Assembly: GCA_902773215.1 (NCBI GenBank)
Contig: CACYDQ010000048.1
Location: 1-11,824 of the forward strand
DNA: 11,824 bases
Direction: 5' to 3'
Source of the DNA: an uncultured Spirochaetaceae bacterium
GTDB taxonomy: Bacteria; Spirochaetota; Spirochaetia; Treponematales; Treponemataceae
Shown here: in pieces, positions 1-7,600 of the stretch
Layout of the letters: the number at the start of each line of letters is the position of its first letter
Position numbering within the stretch: the stretch's first letter is position 1
Position numbers and translations under genes: made by a program
Notes under the pieces: model-generated
Databases searched by the model: none
What the model saw: the letters and a program-made list of their open reading frames with translations, nothing else
Told to the model about the DNA's origin: nothing

Positions 1-846
1 GACGGTCACGCGGGATTCCAGGTGGGTCGCCTCCTCAAGCTCGTGGGCGACGCGGTAGGCGATGGAGTAGGGCATGGCAAGCCGTGCTTTCTTGAACTCT
101 TTCTTGGTCAGAAGCGCCTCGTCCTTGGATTTCGCGCCCTCGGCGACCACGATGATGGAGAAGTTCTTGCCCGCATCGCGTCGTTCCATCGCTTTCTGTG
201 CCACTGAGTTTATGTCGTAGGGAATCTCGGGGATAAGGATGACGTCCCCGCCTCCCGCTATGCCGGAGTAGAGGCCGAGCCAGCCGGCCTTGTGTCCCAT
301 CACCTCTATGACCATGATGCGGCTGTGGCTGTGGGCGGTCGTGTGGATGCGGTCAATCGCGTCGGTCGCCACGTCAAGCGCGGTGTGGAAGCCGAAAGTC
401 ATGTCCGTCTTCTCTATGTCGTTGTCTATTGTCTTGGGGAGACCGATGACGTTGAGCCCCTCCTTGGCGAGCAGGCTCGCGGTCGTGTTGGTCCCGTTGC
501 CGCCTATGCAGACAAGCGCGTCCAGGCCCCATTTCTTGTAGTTTTCTTTTATTGCCTCCACGGGGAGCAGGCCTGTCGCGGGGTCGGGAAGCGGATTCTT
601 GAATGGCTTGTCGCGGGCGGTCCCGAGTATCGTGCCTCCTACTGTCAGGAGGCCGACGAGGTCATCGGATTTTATGGGAAACATGTCGCCTTGTACCAGG
701 CCACGGTAGCCGTTCCTTATTCCTATGGCGTTCATGCCGTACTGTATCTTGGCGGTGCGGCATACGGAGCGTATCGCGGCGTTCAGCCCCGGTGCATCGC
801 CACCGCTGGTCAGTATGCCGAATGTTTTGACTTTCGAATTTGCCAT
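1..846 (-). CDS. pfkA: 6-phosphofructokinase, probably ATP-dependent (C-terminus beyond the left edge)
   Basis: Phosphorylates fructose 6-phosphate to fructose 1,6-bisphosphate in cytoplasmic glycolysis. The minus frame is open from ATG 846 to the window edge, giving 282 residues. It shows the nucleotide loop TSGGDAPGLN (residues 13-22), GGNGT (115-119), the catalytic PKTIDND (137-143, D141 as general base) and EVMGHKAGWLGLYSGIAGG further on. By family knowledge, the residues matching E. coli 104 and 124 separate phosphoryl donors: Gly/Gly in classical ATP enzymes, Asp/Lys in PPi enzymes. Here they are Gly118/Lys138, the mixed signature of group III PFKs, many of which use ATP, so the donor is inferred. 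The Asp before that Gly (E. coli D103) is Asn117. No Shine-Dalgarno precedes the ATG; a TATAAT lies 6 bases upstream, suggesting a leaderless mRNA. It is transcribed divergently from the response regulator gene. Confidence 0.93.
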   Translation of the reverse strand, partial: MANSKVKTFGILTSGGDAPGLNAAIRSVCRTAKIQYGMNAIGIRNGYRGLVQGDMFPIKSDDLVGLLTVGGTILGTARDKPFKNPLPDPATGLLPVEAIKENYKKWGLDALVCIGGNGTNTTASLLAKEGLNVIGLPKTIDNDIEKTDMTFGFHTALDVATDAIDRIHTTAHSHSRIMVIEVMGHKAGWLGLYSGIAGGGDVILIPEIPYDINSVAQKAMERRDAGKNFSIIVVAEGAKSKDEALLTKKEFKKARLAMPYSIAYRVAHELEEATHLESRVTV

Positions 847-852
847 ATTTTT

Positions 853-881
853 ATTATAGCAGAGAAAGAGCCGTTTTGAAA
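853..881 (-). promoter_or_regulatory. Predicted promoter of the phosphofructokinase gene, leaderless geometry
   Basis: On the minus strand a perfect TATAAT (858-853) is preceded by TGC, an extended -10 form. A weak -35 lies upstream: TTTCAA (881-876, 17-base spacer), or TTTTCA one base further up with 18. Only six bases, AAAAAT, separate the -10 from the ATG at 846. A start about 7 bases below the -10 would put +1 on the A of the start codon. No ribosome-binding site is visible, which agrees with that. Confidence 0.6.
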
Positions 882-907
882 AGGGGAGGGGAGCCCCCTG
901 TTAATTT

Positions 908-955
908 AGTGTTATCGAATCCTGTTATAACACTGGATATATTGTAAAAAACACT
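908..955. promoter_or_regulatory. Candidate operator: inverted repeat plus third ACACT half-site
   Basis: AGTGTTAT (908-915) and ATAACACT (927-934) form a perfect 8-bp inverted repeat around an 11-base spacer. A third related copy, AAAACACT (948-955), repeats the second half-site exactly 21 bp further on, about two helical turns. The copies lie between the two divergent starts; the third falls between the proposed -35 and -10 of the response regulator promoter. OmpR/PhoB-family regulators commonly bind repeated half-sites set by helical turns, and the adjacent gene encodes one, so autoregulation is a reasonable inference. Control of the divergent gene is possible but unsupported. Confidence 0.45.
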
Positions 956-970
956 GTTTGGGATTATTCT
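942..970 (+). promoter_or_regulatory. Predicted promoter of the response regulator operon
   Basis: TTGTAA (942-947) and TATTCT (965-970) are separated by 17 bases, each matching the sigma-70 consensus at four of six positions. Six bases, GAAGCT, lie between the -10 and ATG 977, so the predicted +1 again falls on or next to the start codon. An alternative upstream -10, TATATT (938-943), lacks a good -35. No clear Shine-Dalgarno is present. Confidence 0.4.
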
Positions 971-976
971 GAAGCT

Positions 977-1675
977 ATGAGAAGCAAGATACTTGTGATT
1001 GAGGATGTGAAGGAGATGTCCGACCTGGTCTCCATGTATATGGAGAATGCCGGATTCGAGACCCTGCCCTGTGAGACCGCAGAGATTGCCTTGGAAAATC
1101 TTGTCGCGGGGTATCTTCCCGATCTTGTGCTTCTGGATTTGAATTTGCCGGGCATGAGCGGCCTTGAATTCCTGAAGCAGTTCAGGGAGAAATTCAAGGC
1201 GACCATCCCCGTCATCATCGTCTCTGCCCGCGACGCGGACGAGGACATCATCGCCGGGCTGGGCTTCGGCGCGGACGACTTTGTTCCCAAGCCCTTCAGC
1301 CCCAAGGTTCTGGTCGCCCGCGTGCAGGCAAAGCTTGCCCGTCAGGCGGCGACCGAGGCCTCCGTCGAGGAGACCCTGACATTCGGTCCCTATACCCTCT
1401 ACTGCAACAGCTGTGTCCTCAAGCGCGGTCCGGAGAAAATTCCCCTTTCTACCAAGGAGTACGAGGTCTTGGAGTATCTGGTCCGGAACTCCGGGAGCCC
1501 GCTCAGCCCTGAGGTCATTTACAACGCGGTATGGAAGAACCAGTACGGCGATTATACTGCGGTCGCTGTCTACGTGCAGCGGCTCCGCAAGAAGATAGAG
1601 GATGACCCCTCTTCCCCCAAATACATCACGACGATATTCGGTATGGGTTACAAGTTTGAGCGCAATATCAAATAG
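977..1675 (+). CDS. OmpR/PhoB-family response regulator
   Basis: A 232-residue DNA-binding response regulator, the output half of a two-component system with the kinase that starts 9 bases downstream. The receiver domain (about 1-120) has the acidic pair E9/D10, phosphoacceptor D54 in LLDLNLPGMSG, the switch residue S83 in VIIVSARD and the invariant K105 in PKPF. The C-terminal winged helix (about 135-232) shows STKEYEVLEYLV, the recognition-helix segment VAVYVQRLRKKIEDD and the terminal hairpin ITTIFGMGYKFE, all typical of the OmpR class. Length is normal for the family. The regulon and signal cannot be read from sequence. The half-sites at 908-955 just upstream suggest it may regulate its own operon. 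ATG 977 is chosen because the receiver strand KILVIED begins four residues in. Confidence 0.95.
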   Translation: MRSKILVIEDVKEMSDLVSMYMENAGFETLPCETAEIALENLVAGYLPDLVLLDLNLPGMSGLEFLKQFREKFKATIPVIIVSARDADEDIIAGLGFGADDFVPKPFSPKVLVARVQAKLARQAATEASVEETLTFGPYTLYCNSCVLKRGPEKIPLSTKEYEVLEYLVRNSGSPLSPEVIYNAVWKNQYGDYTAVAVYVQRLRKKIEDDPSSPKYITTIFGMGYKFERNIK

Positions 1676-1684
1676 GTCCGTGCG

Positions 1685-3088
1685 ATGAAGATACGGACCC
1701 AGCTCAGGCTCCTTATACTTTTCATGGTGCTGGTTCCCCTCCTCTGTGCCATGTCCCTTCCTATCTTTCAGTACGTCACTTCTCCCCAGCGTTATCTGCT
1801 CAAAGGCTACAAGGACGTGCGGAAGCTCGAGGGGCTGGACATATCCGAGGACGAGCTTGACCAGCTGGGCGTGCAGCTCAAGAAAATTCCCCCGAACCTT
1901 GAGACGATGGTGTACTATAACTCCACCGTCCTTATATCCTCAGTTCCGGAGATTAAGGCAGGCTCGTCCCTGGCCCCGATGGATCTCTTTGAGTTCCTGC
2001 GGACGACGAGCGGAAGTTACTATTACCAGCTCCAGTCCCTCGGCATGCGGCCCACCCACCGGCTGGAGGAGTCCGTGCTGAACCCGCAGAGCATCCTTAT
2101 CATCTGCCGTGCCAAGGTCGTCCGTCAGGCCGCAGGAGGGGCTTCCCGCGGCAAGACATTCCGTTTCCTCCTGATGCCGGGGATAATCGCGCTGATGGTC
2201 TTTGAGGTCGTCTGCGCGGTATTCCTGATAAGCTTGTCCAAGACGATAACCGACTCCATCACGATTCTGGAGGAGACCACGCAGAAAATAGCGATGGGTG
2301 CCTTGGACACAAAGATAGCCCCGCCCAAGGGGAGGAATGCCAACGAGATAACCTCCCTGGCGGAGAGCCTGGAGACGATGCGTGTCTCCCTTAAGGACGG
2401 GCAGGACAGAAGGACCAAGTTCATCATGGGGATAAGCCATGACCTCCGTACCCCGGTCGCCCTCATAAAGGGCTACACCGAGGCGATAACCGACGGGGTC
2501 GTCACCGACATGGATAAGGTCAAGGAATCCCTCTCCATCATACATACCAAGGCTGACCAGCTTGAGGGGATGATCAACGACCTCATAAACTACGTGAAGC
2601 TGAACAACACTGACTGGCGGCAGAGCCTGGAGCTTACCGCCCTGCGGCCGGTCCTTGAGGGCTTTATGAGGGAGTCCGAGGCGACTGCCGAGGTGTACAA
2701 GCGGGTCATCAAGACGAGCGTGGACCTGTCCCCCGATGTACGCGTCAAGATGGACAAAAAGCTCCTGGCCCGCGCCCTTGAGAACATCTATTCAAATGCC
2801 CTGCGGTACACCAAGGACGGTGATGTCATATCGATGGCGGCAAGGGAAACAAGCGGGGCCGTAACCATCCGTATCGCCGACACAGGGATTGGAATCAGCG
2901 ACAAGGACTTGAAGCGGATTTGGGATATCTTTTACCGGGGAACCAATTCTCGTCGGGAGAGCGGCATGGGGATCGGGCTTTCGGTGGTCAAGACGATTAT
3001 AGATACCCACGGCTGGAACATAGACGTGCAGTCAAAGCTGGGCGAGGGTACGGCTTTTACGATAACGATACCAAAAGAGACGGTGTAA
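1685..3088 (+). CDS. Membrane sensor histidine kinase (HAMP-HisKA-HATPase_c)
   Basis: A 467-residue kinase, the cognate partner of the preceding regulator by adjacency. TM1 is at about 8-28 and TM2 at about 161-186, enclosing an extracytoplasmic sensor region of about 130 residues that I do not recognise. A HAMP-like linker (about 187-240) follows, then HisKA with H252 in GISHDLRTPVALIKGY, the N-box around N367-N371 (ENIYSNALRY), the G1 box DTGIG (399-403), an F-box (IWDIFYRG) and the G2 box GMGIGL (427-432). All residues needed for autophosphorylation and ATP binding are present, so it should be active. The start lies 9 bases after the regulator stop with only a weak AGGT ribosome-binding signal, which suggests translational coupling. 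The next gene begins 12 bases after its stop. Confidence 0.95.
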   Translation: MKIRTQLRLLILFMVLVPLLCAMSLPIFQYVTSPQRYLLKGYKDVRKLEGLDISEDELDQLGVQLKKIPPNLETMVYYNSTVLISSVPEIKAGSSLAPMDLFEFLRTTSGSYYYQLQSLGMRPTHRLEESVLNPQSILIICRAKVVRQAAGGASRGKTFRFLLMPGIIALMVFEVVCAVFLISLSKTITDSITILEETTQKIAMGALDTKIAPPKGRNANEITSLAESLETMRVSLKDGQDRRTKFIMGISHDLRTPVALIKGYTEAITDGVVTDMDKVKESLSIIHTKADQLEGMINDLINYVKLNNTDWRQSLELTALRPVLEGFMRESEATAEVYKRVIKTSVDLSPDVRVKMDKKLLARALENIYSNALRYTKDGDVISMAARETSGAVTIRIADTGIGISDKDLKRIWDIFYRGTNSRRESGMGIGLSVVKTIIDTHGWNIDVQSKLGEGTAFTITIPKETV

Positions 3089-3100
3089 CGGTCAGATTAT

Positions 3101-3778
3101 ATGGACATAATGCGTATTCTTGAGGGAACCCGCGAGAAGGAGCTCATCGACTCGCTCGGCGGAATTTATGCCGACATAGAGGCCCGGCAGGGGGAGTGGA
3201 AGAAGGCTGCGTCCTTTTCTTGTCAGGACGGCTGCGGGGAGTGTTGCTCGCACTTTGAGCCGGATGTGCTGGAATGCGAGGCCTTGTACCTGGCGGCATG
3301 GATTCTGGAACATGATTTTCCGCTGGCAGAGCGGCTTATGGACGGAAGCCACGCTTCCCTTAACAACGAGGACGGATGCATTCTGTTCAAACCTGATTCC
3401 CCCTATCATTGCACGGTTTACGGGGGACGATGCCTTATCTGCCGCCTGTTCGGTTATTCCGGGGACCTTGATAAAGACGGTAAAAGGCGCTGGCGGCCAT
3501 GCAGGTTCTATCCTGCTGACAAGCTTCTGCCCTTTGAGCACCGGACCTACGGGGAGGACGAGCTTACGGTCCTTTCTCCCGTCCCTCTTCCTGTCATGAC
3601 TGATTTCATGGAGCAGGCCTTGTCCCTCTCCCCCGATTCTTCCGGGCATACGGAAGCCTTACGGGTTGCCCTGGTTGCGGCCTTGAAACGGCTCATGTTT
3701 ATCGCATATATAAAAGGGGACGGCGGGGATAACGACAACGGGGGCGGGAATGACAGTCCCGCGCCCCTCAGCGCATAG
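3101..3778 (+). CDS. YkgJ-family cysteine cluster protein (putative Zn/Fe-binding)
   Basis: A 225-residue cytoplasmic protein of the YkgJ/UPF0153 type, a family proposed to chelate zinc or iron-sulfur; its biochemical role is not established. The N-terminal cluster is C41-x3-C45-x2-C48-C49, followed by C93 (GCILF), C104 (HCTVY), C111 and C114 (RCLICRLFG) and C134 (RPCRFYP). The order fits the family pattern of an N-terminal Cys group followed by a CxIY-RPxxCRxF stretch, except that the usual Pro after Arg is Cys111 here. The last 20 or so residues are a Gly/Asp/Asn-rich tail overlying a GC-rich hairpin. It starts 12 bases after the kinase stop with no strong ribosome-binding site and is probably the last gene of the two-component operon. 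ATG 3110 is an alternative start three codons in. Confidence 0.82.
   Translation: MDIMRILEGTREKELIDSLGGIYADIEARQGEWKKAASFSCQDGCGECCSHFEPDVLECEALYLAAWILEHDFPLAERLMDGSHASLNNEDGCILFKPDSPYHCTVYGGRCLICRLFGYSGDLDKDGKRRWRPCRFYPADKLLPFEHRTYGEDELTVLSPVPLPVMTDFMEQALSLSPDSSGHTEALRVALVAALKRLMFIAYIKGDGGDNDNGGGNDSPAPLSA
3740..3767. terminator. GC-rich hairpin between convergent genes, possible bidirectional terminator
   Basis: Bases 3740-3749 pair with 3757-3767 to form a 10-bp stem with one bulged G (3763) and a 7-base loop. It lies inside the last codons of the ykgJ-family gene, about 10 bases before its stop, and just past the stop of the convergent gene. Neither side has a clear run of T, so it is not a canonical intrinsic terminator. 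It could help stop transcription from both directions, or simply reflect G-rich coding. Confidence 0.3.
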
Positions 3779-3782
3779 GCTG

Positions 3783-4526
3783 CTATCGTACCGTAATCTG
3801 CGAGGCGGTCTTGCCGTCCTTTGTGTAGCAGCGCTCGGGGTTCGTCGTATCCACTATCGTGTTGACTCCGGAGAAGTAGGCGTACTGGTAGATTCCCGGC
3901 GGAAGGCTCAGCTCAAACTGGTACAGGCCGGGCTGGACTTCCTTCATCTCGTAAATCCAGCTGTCCCAGTTGGTGAAGCTTCCTCCCAGGCGTACCTGCC
4001 TGCCGGACTCCCCTTCGTAGACGAAGCGGACCGTTCCGTCCTTGAGCTGCTCGGTCGCCGGGGGAATCTCCCTGGTCGCATCATAAATCGAGAGCAGGAG
4101 ACCTGTCGACCTGTCGAAGTCCTTGTTCTCGTTGGTCGGGTCGAGCGTCCAGAGCCCGTCGATGACGACGCGGTACTTTATCTTCTGCATATCCTTGGTC
4201 AGCTTGAGCGCATAGAAGAAGACGGTGTTCCTGACCTCGCCCGTGTCCGTGTATGTGTTGTGTTTCTGATATGGATGTATGGTGTTGAAGTCCTCGAAGT
4301 CGAAGGCTATCCCGACGAAGCGGGCATCCTTATCCGCCGTGAACACGACGTAGCCGTCCTTGATGTATGGCTCCCGGACCTTGCTGATGCTCGTCACGAG
4401 GTTCGCGTAGTCTGCTTCCTCGTCGGTGAGCGGTAACCTGCCTTCCGCCTTTGCGGAAAGGACCGGCACAAGGGCCAGAAGCAAGGCAATAGCTGTTGAA
4501 TGGAATATCTTCTTATCCATACGCAT
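3783..4526 (-). CDS. Secreted protein with two tandem CBM48/glycogen-binding-like modules
   Basis: A 247-residue exported protein. Residues 1-27 form a signal peptide (charged MRMDKK, a hydrophobic core, SAKA before the likely cut). Two E-set/CBM48-like modules follow. The first, about 55-150, has the YRVVIDGLWTLDP element (118-130). The second, about 160-247, has VRLGGSFTNWDSW (178-190) and an Y-Q-Y-A-Y strand leading to DTTNPER. These resemble the glycogen-binding domains of AMPK beta and isoamylase early sets. No enzyme domain is attached, so it may bind glucan or act as a structural periplasmic or surface protein; the ligand is not shown. ATG 4526 is chosen over an upstream in-frame start at 4577 because GGAGG (4539-4535) lies 8 bases before it and the signal peptide starts there. 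It is convergent with the ykgJ-family gene across a 4-base gap. Confidence 0.75.
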   Translation of the reverse strand: MRMDKKIFHSTAIALLLALVPVLSAKAEGRLPLTDEEADYANLVTSISKVREPYIKDGYVVFTADKDARFVGIAFDFEDFNTIHPYQKHNTYTDTGEVRNTVFFYALKLTKDMQKIKYRVVIDGLWTLDPTNENKDFDRSTGLLLSIYDATREIPPATEQLKDGTVRFVYEGESGRQVRLGGSFTNWDSWIYEMKEVQPGLYQFELSLPPGIYQYAYFSGVNTIVDTTNPERCYTKDGKTASQITVR

Positions 4527-4553
4527 ATTATCGGCCTCCATAGTTCTTACTTT

Positions 4554-4559
4554 ATTATA
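4554..4559 (-). promoter_or_regulatory. -10 element for the CBM48-like protein gene
   Basis: A perfect TATAAT on the minus strand lies about 28 bases before ATG 4526, leaving a leader of roughly 20 bases that carries GGAGG. This is an ordinary leadered promoter, unlike the divergent one facing it. No convincing -35 hexamer was found at 16-18 bases. Confidence 0.45.
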
Positions 4560-4620
4560 AATTATCGTCCGTTGCAATGGAAATTTCTTATAATGGCTTT
4601 TTTTTATTCCGATATTGAGC

Positions 4621-4650
4621 TTGAAAGATTGTTAATTTGCGGAGTATAAT
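4621..4650 (+). promoter_or_regulatory. Predicted promoter of the FlcA-like operon, near-leaderless geometry
   Basis: TTGAAA (4621-4626, five of six consensus bases) and a perfect TATAAT (4645-4650) are separated by 18 bases. Only eight bases, GAGGGGCT, lie between the -10 and ATG 4659, so the expected +1 is at or within two bases of the start codon. GAGGGG resembles a Shine-Dalgarno but sits 2 bases from the ATG and would mostly lie upstream of the transcript. It is the best-matching promoter in the window. Confidence 0.6.
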
Positions 4651-4658
4651 GAGGGGCT

Positions 4659-7600
4659 ATGCCAGGATTAAATCAGCTGAAACAGTTTAACTCGGATATA
4701 TTGAATTTGGGTGACGAGGTTAAGATTCGTTCCGCCCGGGGAGAAAAGCCCGTCACGGTCAAGATTCCCAAGAAGATTACCGTAGCCGATGACTCCGCGG
4801 ATTTCGCGGAGGGTATGCCTTTCGTCTCCGAGGAGGATGTCCAGCAGGCTGAGGCCGCCGCTGCCGAGAGGGAGCGCGAGAAATACAACGTTGATGGCCT
4901 GTTTGATGACGGATCAAGCAAAGGAAAAGAACCTGCCCCGGAGGCAGCTGCCGCCCCCATCATGCCCGATGTGTCCGAACTCCTGAATCCTGGCACTGAT
5001 TTTGATTTGAGTGACTTTGAGGATCCCGCCGAGGAAGAGGAAGAAGAGGTAGAGGAAGAGAAGGTTACTCCGATAGAAGACATGGATCTGGATTCCCTGC
5101 TCTCTTTCAGCGGTGACGGTACCGCTCCTATGGAAGACGAGGAGGAGGAGGAAGAGTTTCCTGCTTCCGGGCAGCCTGCCGCAGAGCCCCCCGCGGACTC
5201 CAAGGAAGAAGAAGAGGATGACTTTGACCTTGCGAGCTTTGCCTCCGCGATGGATCCTGCTGCGGGCATGGCCGAGCCCCCGGCTCCTGAAGCGTCCGTG
5301 CCGGAGCAGCCTTCTGCCGTTCCCGGTCTTGCTGATGAGGACGGGGCCCTTCCCGAGATGGATGATACTCCTGCTGGTTCTGACAGCGCAGCCCCTGCCG
5401 CAGATTCTTTCGATATGGGGGCGGCTGAAGCCGATTTCGCCGCTTCCGGCGAAGAGCTTGACCTGACTGAAAGCCTGCCCGAAGACCTTAAGGAGGAGCC
5501 TGACCCGGGTGCCCTTGCCGCATACGAGGAGAGGAAGCGGCAGGAGGAGGAGCAGGCTGCTCCTGAGACCGGGGATGCTCTTGCCGAGGAGCAGGCATTC
5601 GATGCCGGTGATTTGGCTGGCATGGATTTCTCCGGCGAGACTACTGCGGAGGATGAGGCCGCTGCCCCGCAGGATTTGCCCGCCCTTGATGAGGGGCTTT
5701 TCAGCGAGGATGCCCCGGTGGCGGACGAGAACGTCGCCCCCGAGGAAGACAACGCGTTCGCGGATATGGGTGACCTGACAGATTTGGCCGATATGGGCGA
5801 CAGTCCGGAAAAGACCGTAACGGACGATATGCAGCTCCCTGACATGGGTGCGGATATTCCCGCTGCCGATGATAGTCCTGTGGCTGACGATATGCAGCTT
5901 CCTGATATGGGCGATGGCGACGATATGCAGCTCCCCGATATGGGTGCGGATATTCCCGCTGCCGATGATACCATTTCAGCTGACGACATGCAGCTCCCCG
6001 ATATGGGCGGCGATGATATGGAAGGTTTCAGCAAGGAGGAAGCTCCTGCTCCTGCAGATGCGACGGAGAGCCTGGAGGCGGCAGATGAGGGCGTGGAATC
6101 CTTCGATACGTCCGGTATGGACGGCGTGGACTTTGATGCTCCTGCCGATGCTGGCAACGACTTTGAGCTTGGTAACATAACTGCACAGGAAGGAAACGAG
6201 GAATTTTCCATTCCCGGCTTCTCCGATACGGTGACCGCGAACCTCAACAAGAAGGCCCCGGAGCCCGAGGCCGCACCTGAGGACGGGAAAGGTGAGGCGG
6301 CCCCATCCAAGCCCAAGAATACCTTCACCGATGCCGAGTACAAGCAGTTCCTGGCAAACCTGGAGCATTACCCTCTCAACATCCGCCTTGCGGTTGAGCT
6401 GTTCGCGACCAAGAGCGACTTCACTGACGACGCTCAGTTCGAGATATTCGAGGAGGTCCTGAAGAAGGTTCCTGCCAAGAAGCTCGCCTCCGACCTGGAG
6501 AAGCTGCTTTCCGATGAGGATCTGCAGCAGCTGGGCATTCAGTCCCTGAGCGTTCCCAAGGACTTTGAGCGGCGCAGCAACGAGGAATGGGAGGCCTATA
6601 AGAAGACTCCCCAGTATCAGCTCAAGAACAGGATTCTGCCCCTTGCCATACTCAGCACGGCGGCTGCCATCCTTCTCTTCTGCATCTGGATTCTCAGTGA
6701 CAACTTCCTCTACAAGCCCCTCATGGCCCGGCATTTCTACAAGCAGGGCTATGAGCTGGTGCAGGAGAACATGTATCCCCAGTCGGAGGACAAGTTCAAC
6801 AAGGCCCTTACGTTCAAATCCGTCAAGGACTGGTTCTATACGTATGCCGAGGCCTACCGCGAGCACAAGCAGTACGACCGCGCGGAGAACATGTACCGGC
6901 AGATACTCAGGCGCTTCAAGCAGGACAAGCCTGCCGGCCTTGCCCTGGCCGATATGCTCGCCAACGATACCTTCAACTATCCCGAGGCGGAGAAGGTGCT
7001 CAAGCGCGAAGTCCTGGACTATTATGTCAACGACTATGACGGAATCTTGCAGCTGGGCGACACCTACCTCTCGTGGGCGGACGATGACCCGGCAAAGTTT
7101 GACAAGGCCAAGGAGCAGTACGACCTGCTTTATGAGCTGTACGGCGGAGATAAGAAGCTTTCGCCCAAGATTCTGTCCCGGCAGATGCGCTACTACGTCA
7201 GGACCGACAACCTGCCGCAGGTTCTCCAGTATAAGGAAGGATTCTTCCCTGACAACAAGAACCTCGGCTCCGATGACCTGGTGGAAGTCTCGGGCTACCT
7301 TCTGGATAAGAGGTATGGAGACCTTCCTCCGTCACAGGAGTACCTGAGGAGCCGCATCGAGGGACTCCGCGGGCTTCTGGAGGCCGCCGTCAAATCGGAT
7401 CCGGAGAACCCGACCGCGCTCTACAACCTGGGCCGCTACTTTGTCAGGACGGACAACGGGGCTGCGGGAAAGCAATTCTTCAATCAGGCTATAGGGCTTT
7501 TCGACTCCATGCGGCCCAGGCGCGCACGTGACACCTATAAGCTTATAGATACCTACAGGCTTCTTGGCGAGCAGTACGCGAAAGAAGAGAAGTACATTGA

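Noticed and set aside
292..879. A 195-codon plus-strand open frame at the left end
   Set aside because: It lies antisense to phosphofructokinase, whose catalytic motifs are unmistakable in the minus frame.
882..899. AGGGG...CCCCT hairpin upstream of the operator array
   Set aside because: The 5-bp stem has a G-rich loop and no T-run, and lies between two divergent starts where no terminator is expected.
3750..4436. A 228-codon plus-strand open frame over the CBM48-like gene
   Set aside because: Composition is Val/Arg/Leu-rich with no family pattern, while the minus frame has a signal peptide and two recognisable modules.
4589..4594. A second TATAAT on the plus strand in the 4527-4658 intergenic region
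   Set aside because: No -35-like hexamer is found at 16-18 bases, and the TTGAAA/TATAAT pair at 4621-4650 is a far better promoter for the same gene.
4597..4606. Poly-T run between the divergent CBM48-like and FlcA-like genes
   Set aside because: No stem precedes it, so it is not an intrinsic terminator; it is probably just AT-rich promoter DNA.
4673..6343. A 556-codon minus-strand open frame opposite the FlcA-like gene
   Set aside because: It is an extreme Ser/Ala-rich translation mirroring the Asp/Glu/Ala codons of the plus gene, with no domain, signal or ribosome-binding site. The plus frame has a transmembrane helix and TPR pattern.
5976..6866. A 296-codon minus-strand open frame in the middle of the TPR gene
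   Set aside because: It is a Leu/Gly/Val-rich shadow of the plus-strand coding sequence with no recognisable domain.
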